DNA from: Eggerthella lenta DSM 2243
Lineage (GTDB): Bacteria; Actinomycetota; Coriobacteriia; Coriobacteriales; Eggerthellaceae
DNA length: 64,000 nucleotides
Assembly (NCBI RefSeq): GCF_000024265.1
Contig: NC_013204.1
Span: 2,670,501 to 2,734,500 of the forward strand
Reading direction: 5' to 3'
A program made the translations under genes and the position numbers. Positions 16,513 to 24,065 of the stretch are shown here, piece after piece. Each line of letters starts with the position of its first letter. The first letter of the stretch is position 1. The notes below the pieces were generated by a model that was not told where the DNA came from, ran no database searches, and saw only the letters and a list, made by a program, of their open reading frames with translations.

Positions 16513-17664
16513 CTAGGCGCCCTCCCCTTCGGCTCGCTGCTCGGCCAGCAGCAGGTCCACCATGCGGCCGTAGCTGCGCATGCCGTCGGCCTGGTCGTTC
16601 GCCTTGAGGTAGGTGTCGTTGGCGGCGTTGGAGACGTCTTGGATCGGGCCCTCGTACTGCGCCCAGTGCTCCGCGCGCTGGGCGAGATCGCGCCGCACCG
16701 CCGCCGACAGCCCCGAGCCGATCGCCTTCGCCGCCTCCGAATCCACCTTCCTCAGCGCCGATACGGCGTTGTCGTACGCCAGCAAGTAGCCGCTGTAACG
16801 CATCAGCGCGTCGTCCGACTGCTTGCAGGCCAAATACGCGATGAAGTTCGCCTCGTCCTCGCGCATGAAGCCGCACTGATGCGCCAGCTCGTGGGTCATG
16901 GTCCACGGAACGACGAAGAACGGGTTGTCCACGTTGATGTTCGACTCCATCGTGAAGGGGAAGAACATGCCGCCGATGTTCGCGTACGACATCAGCTCGG
17001 AGGCGAGCACCGGCTTCGGCGGCGAGTACAGCGGCCGATCCAGCACCGGGTACTGCTCGGCCAGCTTCCGCATGGCCTCCACCGACTCCTGCGCGTACTG
17101 CTCGAACTGGCCGGGCTCGGCGTCGAACAGGTCCGCGTCGTCGCCCAGCTGCGCTCGCGTCTGGCCCAGGTCGTCGGCCAGGGAGGACGCGAGCCGCACG
17201 AGCTCCTCCTGGCGCTGCGCCGCATCAACGTCGGCTTCTTCCACATCGTAGCCGGTGTGCCGGGTGAAGGTGTAGCGGTAGTAGTTCAGTCCGCACAAAG
17301 CGGTGAACAGGAAATACACCACGCAGCAGATGGACACAGCCCCCATGACGGCACGGTAGGCGACCGTACCGCGCTCGCCCTTGCTCACGACGAGCTTGCG
17401 GACGCAGTACACGACGTATCCCACGCAGAACAGCAGGAACAACGCCGCAACCCACTCGGCCACCGAGAAGCTCACAAGCGACGGCAGAAATCCCACGACG
17501 CTGGACAGCGCCGGGTACACGCCCTGGGCGTACACGTGCTCCGCCCAATCGGGATACTTCCGCGCGTACGAGGTCGCCGCAAGCGCGACGATGCCGAACG
17601 GTACGAACAGCATCCGCTTGAGCAAGAACTTCCGTATGCCGCGCTTCGGTTCGTCGGTTTCCAT
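16513..17664 (-). CDS. DUF3810 membrane-anchored zinc metallopeptidase-like protein
   Basis: A 383-residue protein. Three hydrophobic helices in the first 140 residues anchor it; the rest is extracytoplasmic or cytoplasmic soluble sequence with HELAHQCGFMREDEANFIAY (near residue 260), an HExxH-like zinc motif followed by the Glu of a gluzincin. The family (DUF3810) has no defined substrate. The ATG at 17664 lacks a ribosome-binding site, and a -10-like TATACT ends 8 nt before it, which suggests a leaderless transcript. The last 60 residues are helical and charged. Confidence 0.8.
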   Translation of the reverse strand: METDEPKRGIRKFLLKRMLFVPFGIVALAATSYARKYPDWAEHVYAQGVYPALSSVVGFLPSLVSFSVAEWVAALFLLFCVGYVVYCVRKLVVSKGERGTVAYRAVMGAVSICCVVYFLFTALCGLNYYRYTFTRHTGYDVEEADVDAAQRQEELVRLASSLADDLGQTRAQLGDDADLFDAEPGQFEQYAQESVEAMRKLAEQYPVLDRPLYSPPKPVLASELMSYANIGGMFFPFTMESNINVDNPFFVVPWTMTHELAHQCGFMREDEANFIAYLACKQSDDALMRYSGYLLAYDNAVSALRKVDSEAAKAIGSGLSAAVRRDLAQRAEHWAQYEGPIQDVSNAANDTYLKANDQADGMRSYGRMVDLLLAEQRAEGEGA

Positions 17665-18054
17665 AGGGTGACAGTATAGCCCGACGAAGCACGCGCACCG
17701 CTCCCCCGCCACCATCCTCACCGCATCACCCAAAGCGATGAGCGGGTAGCGCCAGACGCAGACGGGACCGCTGCAAGAAACCCGGGCGTTTCTGCACAAA
17801 AACCCGCGACGTTTGATATCGAAGGGGCCGAACGCTGAGAGCCGTCGACAGCGCGTCCCCAAAATGCCCGATCAGGATCGCAGGCTCTCGCAGCCGCAAT
17901 GCGGGAGATAGACGCGAAGACCTTCCAAAGCCATACGTCGGCGTTTTTTGTGCAGCGCGCAGCGTTTTTCGTGCACGGCAGACCGAGACGGGCAACCCGA
18001 GAGCAAGCCCAAACTCCCGCCAACGAGGGTGCGCAAGCGGGAGCGACTCGCACC
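17665..18054. other. 390-bp intergenic region without a gene
   Basis: No convincing reading frame was found on either strand. It has short related motifs of the form GTGCA next to runs of T or A (near 17790, 17950 and 17970), partly as inverted copies, which look like degenerate repeat debris. It also separates the divergent-facing ends of the DUF3810 gene (upstream) and nrdB (downstream end). Confidence 0.4.
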
Positions 18055-19098
18055 CTACAGGTCGTCCACCAGGGCGCTCGACTTGGCGTAGGCGGTGCTG
18101 CGGGCTTCGAAGAAGTCGGTCTTGATCATGTTCGCGTTCGAGAACTGGCTCACCCACGACATGCTCTCCGGCTCGCGCTCGTGTCCCTCGTACAGCGGCT
18201 CGAAGCCCAGCTGGGCGCAGCGCAGGTTGCCCAGATACTGGATGTAGTCGGTGACCATCTGCTTGTTGAGGCCGGCCACGTCGTCGCCGATGGCGTAGTG
18301 GCCCCAGCGTATCTCTTGCTCGCAACCCTCCTTGATCATGGCGCGGTACTCCTCCACCAGCTCGGGCGCGAACAGTTCCGGCTCCTCCTCCTTCAGCTCC
18401 AGCAGGATGTTACGGAACAGCCACAGGTGCGTGTTCTCGTCGCGGTTGATGTAGCGGATCTCCTGCACCGACCCCGGCATGAGGTTGTTGCGCCCCAGAT
18501 TGTAGAAGAACATGAAGCCGCTGTAGAAGTACACGCCCTCCAGGATGTAGTTCGCCACCAGCACGCGCGCCAGCGCCTCGGGGCTCTTGTCGTCCTGGAA
18601 CTGGTTGTACAGGTTGCCAATGAACTCGTTGCGCGCCAGCAGGTGCTCGTCCTCCTTCCACTGGTACAGCACGTCGTTGCGCTCCTGCGGCTCGCAGATG
18701 GTGTCCAGCATGTAGCTATAGCTCTGGCTGTGCACCGTCTCCTGGAACGTCTGGATGGCCAGGCAGAGGTTCACCTCGTTGGCCGTGATGTACTCGCCCA
18801 CGGCAGGCAGGTTCGCCGATTGCAGGCTGTCGAGGAAGATGAGGAACGACAGGATCTTGTCGTAAGCGCGCCGCTCGGCCGCGGGCAGCTTGCGGTAGTC
18901 CTTGATGTCCACCCCGAGGTTGATCTCCTCAGGTATCCAGAAGTTGTTCATGGCCTGGCGGTACCAGTCGCTCACCCACTCGTACTTCATATTGTTGAAG
19001 TCGTTCAGGTTCGTCGTATTCCCCCCGATCATCCGCCGATCCAGCACATCGGTATCCCCCAAAGGATTGAACAGCGGCTTCTTCTTCAACTGGCTCAT
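18055..19098 (-). CDS. nrdB: Ribonucleoside-diphosphate reductase, beta subunit (class I)
   Basis: A 347-residue ferritin-like radical-generating subunit of aerobic ribonucleotide reductase. The metal ligands are all present: Asp90 (FLDSLQS), Glu120 and His123 (FQETVHSQSY), Glu187 (YILEGVY), Glu221 and His224 (NRDENTHLW). Tyr127, four residues after His123, matches the radical-bearing tyrosine of class Ia enzymes. GGAAGGAAG precedes the ATG at 19098. It lies downstream of nrdA on the same strand, but with an unusual 364-bp gap filled by a foldback repeat. Confidence 0.95.
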   Translation of the reverse strand: MSQLKKKPLFNPLGDTDVLDRRMIGGNTTNLNDFNNMKYEWVSDWYRQAMNNFWIPEEINLGVDIKDYRKLPAAERRAYDKILSFLIFLDSLQSANLPAVGEYITANEVNLCLAIQTFQETVHSQSYSYMLDTICEPQERNDVLYQWKEDEHLLARNEFIGNLYNQFQDDKSPEALARVLVANYILEGVYFYSGFMFFYNLGRNNLMPGSVQEIRYINRDENTHLWLFRNILLELKEEEPELFAPELVEEYRAMIKEGCEQEIRWGHYAIGDDVAGLNKQMVTDYIQYLGNLRCAQLGFEPLYEGHEREPESMSWVSQFSNANMIKTDFFEARSTAYAKSSALVDDL

Positions 19099-19189
19099 AC
19101 AAACTCTTCCTTCCAGAAAATCAGCTACGAACAAACAAAAGCCTCCTGGGCGAGCGAAGCGACGCCCGTCCAGGTCGAACCACGACCAG

Positions 19190-19460
19190 GGAGGGGGTGC
19201 CCGGCGTGTTCACCAAGCGACCTGCTTGCAGGCAGCCGGGGCGCAGTGCCCACCAAGCGAGTTCCATCACGTCGGGGCTGGGTGCGGTGCCCACCAAGCG
19301 AGTTCCGCAGCGAAGCGAGGACTGTCTGAGCGACTGGGCATTGCCCCCAGCCCCATCTCACAGGTGGAACCCGGCGACTGGGCACCGCACCCCGGCTGCC
19401 GTCGCGCAGGTGGAGCTCAGCGACTGAACATGCCGGACCCCCTCCCGTCCCCCAGGTTCA
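19190..19460. repeat. Large imperfect foldback repeat between nrdA and nrdB
   Basis: The left half contains repeated units around CACCAAGCGAGTTCC (near 19200, 19245 and 19288). The right half holds their inverted counterparts, around GGTGGAACCCGGCGACTGGG (near 19360 and 19415). The left segment GGCAGCCGGGGCGCAGTGCC pairs with the complement of GGCACCGCACCCCGGCTGCC. The whole stretch can fold on itself with arms of about 120 bp, made of three repeated modules. It contains no gene. Confidence 0.65.
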
Positions 19461-19462
19461 AC

Positions 19463-22000
19463 CTACGACGAACACACTTCGCACTCTTCCACTTCCAGGC
19501 TCTTCGACCGCACGTAGTAGATGGTTTTCACGCCTTCCTCCCAGGCCAGCAGGTACAGATCCAGCACGCGCCTGAACGTGTACTCGTTCGTGATGTACAG
19601 GTTCATGCTCTGCGCTTGATCGATGTGCCGCTGGCGCACGCCGCAGGCGCGCACCGACCACGTCTGGTCGATGAGATGGGCGTTCTTGTAGTACCAGAAC
19701 GTGTCCATCGACAGCTCGGGCGCCACACGCGGCATGAGGCCGTTCTTCTTCTCCTCGAGGAAGTAGCGGTTCATCACCGGGTCGAGCCCCGCAGTGGTGC
19801 CGGCGATGATGCTGGTGGAGCTGGTGGGCGCCACGGCCAGCAGGTAGCCGTTGCGCAGGCCGTGCTCGGCCACGTCGCGCGCGAGCTCGGCCCAGCGCCC
19901 GTCCGTAAGGCCGCGGTCGCGGAAGTACTCGCCCGTCTGCCAGCCGCTTCCCTCGAAGAAACCGTACGCGCCTTTCTCCCGCGCGATGGCGCAACTCGCG
20001 CGCACCGCCGCGTAATGCACGTCGCCGAACACGCGCTCGGCGAAGGCCAGATGCTCTTCGCTCTCCCACCGGATGCCGCTTTTCGCCAGCAGATGGTGGT
20101 AGCCGCTCACGCCCAGGCCAATGGGACGGTACTGGCGGTTGTTGATCTCGGCGTAGGGCACCGGGAAGAAGTTGAGGTCGATGACGTTGTCCAGCGCACG
20201 CACCGCGCTTTCCGTGACGTGCGCAAGCTCGTGCGGATCGTCCATGTCGATATGGCCCAGCGACAGGCTGGCCAGGTTGCACACCACGAACGCGCCCGGC
20301 TTCGTCACGGTGACCACCACCTGCTCGCCGTCCACGTCCTCGATGCGCTGCTCGAGCTGCTCGATGGCGCCCATGTTCTGCGCGATCTCGGTACACAGGT
20401 TGCTGCAGTAGATCATGCCTCGGTGCTTGTTCGGGTTCGCCCGGTTCACCGCGTCGCGGTTGAAGGTGAACGGCGTGCCCGTTTCCACGGCGCTCTTGAT
20501 GATGAGGCGGATGACGTCCTTGATGGGGATCGCGCGCTTCTTGATGCGCGCGTCGGCCACGCACTCCAGGTACTTGCGCGTCCATTCCTCGCCGTAGCAG
20601 TCCTCCAGCGCGTAGCCTTTCACCGTGAGGATCTCGTGCGGGCACATGAGGTACCAGTCGCCCTCGATGTTGTCGCGCGCCTGCTGCCAGAAGTAGTCCG
20701 GATAGCACACGGCCGGGAACACGTCGTGCGCCTTCATGCGGTCGTCGCCGTTGTTCGTGCGCAGGGCCAGGAACTCGGGCAGGTCGCGGTGCCACGCGTC
20801 GAGGTACACCGCCACGGCGCCCTGGCGCATGCCCAGCTGGTCCACCGCCACGGCCGTGTCGTTGGCCAGGCGGATCCACCGGATGACGCCGCCGGCCGCC
20901 CCGTCGAAGCCGCGGATGGCGCTGCCGCTGGCGCGCACCTTGCCGAAGTACAGGCCCATGCCGCCGCCGTACTTGCTCACCTTCGCGAAGTTGTCGATGC
21001 TGCGGTAGATGCCGTCCAGGCTATCGGGCACCGTGTCGATGAAGCACGACGACAGCTGATGGAACGGCTTGCGCGCGTTCGACAGCGTGGGCGTGGCCAT
21101 GGTCACTTTCAACGTGGACAGCATGTCGTAGAAGCGGCGCACCCACCCCATGCGCTCGGACGCGCGCTCCTCCATAGCGAGGTGCAGCGCGATGCCGAGG
21201 AACATCTCCTGCGGCGACTCCAGCGGCGCGCCCTGATGCGTGCGGATGACGTAGCGGTCGAGCAGCAGCTGCAGGCCCGCGTAGGTGAACAGGTCGTTGC
21301 GGCTAAGATCGATGAAGCCGGCCGCCTCGTCCAGCTCGGCGGGCGTGTAATGCTGCAGGATGTAGTCGCCGTACAGGCCTTCTTCGGTAAGGAAGGCCAC
21401 CTTCTGCGCGAACGTCTCGATGTGCCGGGCTGCCAAGCGCTCGGCCAGCGCGCGGTCGAACTGCACCATCAGCAGGCGCGCGGCGATGATCTCCCAGCGC
21501 GGCGCCTCCTGCGTGGTCAGCTCCACCGCCGCCTTCACCAGCATGGCCAGCAACTGGCCGTCGGCAGCGTCGGGCTTGGCGAACGACTGGAACTTGGCGC
21601 TGAGGTGGGCAAGCTCGTACTCCTCGCCGGGGAACTCCTTCTGCACCGACGCCAGCACGCCCGGCAGCGCGGGCACGCTCGGCAGCTGGGCGCACAAACG
21701 CTCGCGCGCGACGCGCTTGCGGGCGCGGTCCTCGCGGTACAGGATGTAGCTTTTCAGCTCCTCGTAATGGTTCGCTTCCATGAGGGCGCGCTCCACGAGA
21801 TCCTGCACGTCCTCCACCGAGACGGAGCCGCCTTCGCCCTGCTCCGCGCTCGCCATCGCGCGCTCGATGCGCGCGATGAGGCGGTCGGCCTCCTCGTCGT
21901 CCAGAACCTTGCCCACGCTGGCGAAGGCCGCGCCCATGGCGCGCTTGATCTTGCCGGCCTCGTAGGCTTCCACGGTGCCGTTGCGCTTGGAAATCTGCAT
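19463..22000 (-). CDS. nrdA: Ribonucleoside-diphosphate reductase, alpha subunit (class I)
   Basis: An 845-residue catalytic subunit. The N-terminus (ISKRNGTVEAYEAGKIKRAM) is an ATP-cone allosteric domain. The ten-stranded barrel carries RANPNKHRGMIYCSNLCTEI with the catalytic Asn-Cys-Glu arrangement and an earlier active-site Cys in LSSCFIDTV. The C-terminal tail ends CEVCSS, with the redox pair Cys840/Cys843 that is re-reduced by thioredoxin or glutaredoxin. It reduces ribonucleoside diphosphates with NrdB. NrdR-like boxes lie 62-90 bp upstream. The ribosome-binding site is weak (AAGGGCGAG). Confidence 0.96.
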   Translation of the reverse strand: MQISKRNGTVEAYEAGKIKRAMGAAFASVGKVLDDEEADRLIARIERAMASAEQGEGGSVSVEDVQDLVERALMEANHYEELKSYILYREDRARKRVARERLCAQLPSVPALPGVLASVQKEFPGEEYELAHLSAKFQSFAKPDAADGQLLAMLVKAAVELTTQEAPRWEIIAARLLMVQFDRALAERLAARHIETFAQKVAFLTEEGLYGDYILQHYTPAELDEAAGFIDLSRNDLFTYAGLQLLLDRYVIRTHQGAPLESPQEMFLGIALHLAMEERASERMGWVRRFYDMLSTLKVTMATPTLSNARKPFHQLSSCFIDTVPDSLDGIYRSIDNFAKVSKYGGGMGLYFGKVRASGSAIRGFDGAAGGVIRWIRLANDTAVAVDQLGMRQGAVAVYLDAWHRDLPEFLALRTNNGDDRMKAHDVFPAVCYPDYFWQQARDNIEGDWYLMCPHEILTVKGYALEDCYGEEWTRKYLECVADARIKKRAIPIKDVIRLIIKSAVETGTPFTFNRDAVNRANPNKHRGMIYCSNLCTEIAQNMGAIEQLEQRIEDVDGEQVVVTVTKPGAFVVCNLASLSLGHIDMDDPHELAHVTESAVRALDNVIDLNFFPVPYAEINNRQYRPIGLGVSGYHHLLAKSGIRWESEEHLAFAERVFGDVHYAAVRASCAIAREKGAYGFFEGSGWQTGEYFRDRGLTDGRWAELARDVAEHGLRNGYLLAVAPTSSTSIIAGTTAGLDPVMNRYFLEEKKNGLMPRVAPELSMDTFWYYKNAHLIDQTWSVRACGVRQRHIDQAQSMNLYITNEYTFRRVLDLYLLAWEEGVKTIYYVRSKSLEVEECEVCSS

Positions 22001-22061
22001 GATGTCGTCTCGCCCTTCGTTCTCCGATTGCGGTGCGTTTTGAGAGCGACCATCGTATCAC

Positions 22062-22090
22062 AATATGTTACAAAAATCGCAACATATTGG
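22062..22090 (-). promoter_or_regulatory. Pair of NrdR-like boxes before nrdA
   Basis: CAATATGTT (22062-22070) and AACATATTG (22082-22090) are inverted copies about two helical turns apart, over the probable nrdA promoter. The AT-rich core resembles NrdR boxes. The usual spacing in other bacteria is about three turns, so the assignment is tentative. No nrdR gene is in the window. Confidence 0.55.
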
Positions 22091-22198
22091 GGAACGGATA
22101 GGCAACGCCCACCACATCGACGAAGGCAACTGACCCGCCGAGCGCGCAAGAAACGGCAGGCGACGCAGGGCGGTCGCCTACTTCTTCGCGCGATCGTA

Positions 22199-22360
22199 CT
22201 AGTCGGCGCCGACGACCACTTCCACGGAGCTCCCGTCCCCCACGACATCCCCTCCACGAGGGGCTCGACGGTTTCGATGCCCAACTCGTCGGCCACCTCC
22301 TGCGCCTGCGGGCGATTGCCTCCTCGCTCCGAGAACCGTCACGAGCAGTGCACGCCTTGC
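22199..22360 (-). pseudogene. Frameshifted remnant of a LytR_C-type domain
   Basis: On the minus strand three frames give consecutive pieces of one protein-like sequence: LVTVLG, then AQEVADELGIETVEPLVEGM, then GDGSSVEVVVGAD followed by a stop at 22199. Joined, this resembles the C-terminal LytR_C domain of LytR-CpsA-Psr proteins. At least two frameshifts separate the pieces, and the catalytic LCP domain is absent. It fills the nrdA-luxR intergenic gap. Confidence 0.4.
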
Positions 22361-22391
22361 CAAGCGCGAAGGTGCGGTTCGGCTGCTGGGG

Positions 22392-22397
22392 TATAAT
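22392..22397 (+). promoter_or_regulatory. -10 element before the membrane LuxR gene
   Basis: Perfect TATAAT, 25 bp before the start codon at 22422. No good -35 at 16-18 bp upstream, which suggests activator dependence. Confidence 0.5.
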
Positions 22398-22421
22398 CTT
22401 GCATACGTGGGAAGGGGATGC

Positions 22422-23903
22422 ATGAAATCGCTGGAACGGGTGCACGGGACGACCGGCATCAAAATCATCATCGGCTCGGCTTTTTTCTGGGCTTGGCTCG
22501 ACGCGTTGTTCATGAGCATGTTTTTCGTCCGGCCGGAGGCCGAGGGCTTCATGGCCGAGATGGCCACTATAGCCGTGTTCGGTCTGAGCCTGCCGTGGCT
22601 CGCGCTGTCGCTGGCCAAGCCGGCCGCATGCAACGGCCTGCTGGCGAAGAAGCGCGTGCCGCTCGCGTTCGCCGCGCTGGGCACGGCGGGCTCGCTGCTG
22701 CTCCTGCTTGCCGGCATCAACCTCAACTGGATCGCGCTCGTCGCCGGCGGAACCTGCGCCGGCGCGTTCATGGCAGCCTACCAGCTGGCATGGGGCGCTG
22801 CGTACTGCCACGACGGCGAGCGGAGCGCGACGCCCTACGTGGCCGGCGGCTTCGCCTGCGCCATCGTCGTCGACGCGCCGCTTCTGTTCATGATACCCGA
22901 GGCCGCCGCCGTGTTCTCGGCGCTGCTGCCCCTCGTCTCGGGCGCGTTGTTCGCGAGCATCGACCCCCAGTTGCGCACGTACCGCCGCACCGCCCCCGTC
23001 GACCCGCTGCCGAAGCGGAGCGTCCGCTCGCGCCTGAAAGCGCACCTCGGAACCTCGATGATGCTGTTGTGCGCCGTGGCCCTCGTCATGACCGGGTTCG
23101 GCTACCTGCAGCACCTCGTTTCGTTCTCGCCTATCGCCAGCGACGGCTATCCCAACGGCATCCTCGTGCAAGTCGCGCGCGGCGTCACGGCGGTGCTCGT
23201 GTTCGCCATCGTCGTGTTGGGACGGCGCCGGGCAAGCGCGGTGTACCGCGTGGGGCTCCTGGTCATGATCGCCGGCTTCATGCTGATGGCGTTTCTGTTC
23301 GGCACGAACCTGTTCTGGGTGTCGGGCGCCATCATCATCAGCGGCTACACGATCCTCGACCTGCTCATCTGGGTCGCCTTCTCGCAAATCGCCTACGCGC
23401 AGTCGCGCGACCCGCTGAAAACCATCGCGCTCATGCGGCTGCTGGCCGTGCTGTGCTACCCGGTGGGCGCCGTCGCGGGCATCATGCTGGTAGGCAACGG
23501 CGAGACGATGCACGGCAACGTGGCGGCCGAGACCACCGTGGTTGGCTACCTCGTGGTCATCGCCACCGTGCTGCTGCTCAGCAGCGAGGACATGTGGATG
23601 CTGACGGGGCGCCAGCAGCCGAGCCTTTCCGGCGACGACCGCGCCACCCAGGAAGAGCGCATCGACGCCTGGTTCGACAGCATCGGCCTCACTGCGCGCG
23701 AGCGCGAGATCGGCCTGCTGCTGGCGTACGGCCGCACGCAGCCCTGGATCGCCGAGCGCCTCAGCATATCGGAGAACACTGTGGGCACCCACGTGCGCCA
23801 CATCTACCAGAAAGCGGACGTGCACGATCGCCAGCAATTCATAGATTCGGTTCTTTCACCTGATCAGACGGCATCACCCGAACCACGTGATCAAGCCCGC
23901 TAG
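22422..23903 (+). CDS. LuxR-family regulator with multi-helix membrane domain
   Basis: A 493-residue protein. Roughly twelve hydrophobic helices fill residues 15-395; the C-terminus (about 425-485) is a LuxR-type helix-turn-helix with LTAREREIGLLLAYGRTQPWIAERL and SENTVGTHVRHIYQK. The architecture is a transporter-like sensor fused to a DNA-binding domain, common in Eggerthellaceae and often next to FAD reductases. The ATG at 22422 follows GAAGGGG. The adjacent downstream flavoprotein gene, same strand, is the likely target; the ligand is probably that enzyme's substrate (inference). Confidence 0.88.
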   Translation: MKSLERVHGTTGIKIIIGSAFFWAWLDALFMSMFFVRPEAEGFMAEMATIAVFGLSLPWLALSLAKPAACNGLLAKKRVPLAFAALGTAGSLLLLLAGINLNWIALVAGGTCAGAFMAAYQLAWGAAYCHDGERSATPYVAGGFACAIVVDAPLLFMIPEAAAVFSALLPLVSGALFASIDPQLRTYRRTAPVDPLPKRSVRSRLKAHLGTSMMLLCAVALVMTGFGYLQHLVSFSPIASDGYPNGILVQVARGVTAVLVFAIVVLGRRRASAVYRVGLLVMIAGFMLMAFLFGTNLFWVSGAIIISGYTILDLLIWVAFSQIAYAQSRDPLKTIALMRLLAVLCYPVGAVAGIMLVGNGETMHGNVAAETTVVGYLVVIATVLLLSSEDMWMLTGRQQPSLSGDDRATQEERIDAWFDSIGLTAREREIGLLLAYGRTQPWIAERLSISENTVGTHVRHIYQKADVHDRQQFIDSVLSPDQTASPEPRDQAR

Positions 23904-23945
23904 ATCACGGGACCTGCCTGATATTCGCAAATAAGGTCATTTGCG
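23887..23945. promoter_or_regulatory. Two inverted repeats between the LuxR gene and the flavoprotein gene
   Basis: GTGATC/GATCAC (23887-23892 / 23903-23908) spans the luxR stop codon. CGCAAAT/ATTTGCG (23926-23932 / 23939-23945) lies 120 bp before the flavoprotein start and could be the LuxR operator or a weak terminator. Confidence 0.4.
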
Positions 23946-24065
23946 CGTTGTGCGGCCGCGCGTCTTCCCGCACCCTGCTTTCAGCGCAACGCACCGTTGC
24001 GCAGCCCGCCCCGCGGGCGCAAAGGGAGAGGGCCCGCGAAGGGTCCCGAGGGAAGGGGTATCTGG

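Noticed and set aside
16265-16906. 213-codon minus-strand gene
   Set aside because: Its first two thirds are a shadow of the DUF3810 gene; only the tail is protein-like and lacks its own start.
22068-23837. 589-codon minus-strand frame opposite the LuxR gene
   Set aside because: Antisense shadow of a strongly conserved LuxR membrane protein, rich in His, Arg and Gln, with no ribosome-binding site or family match.
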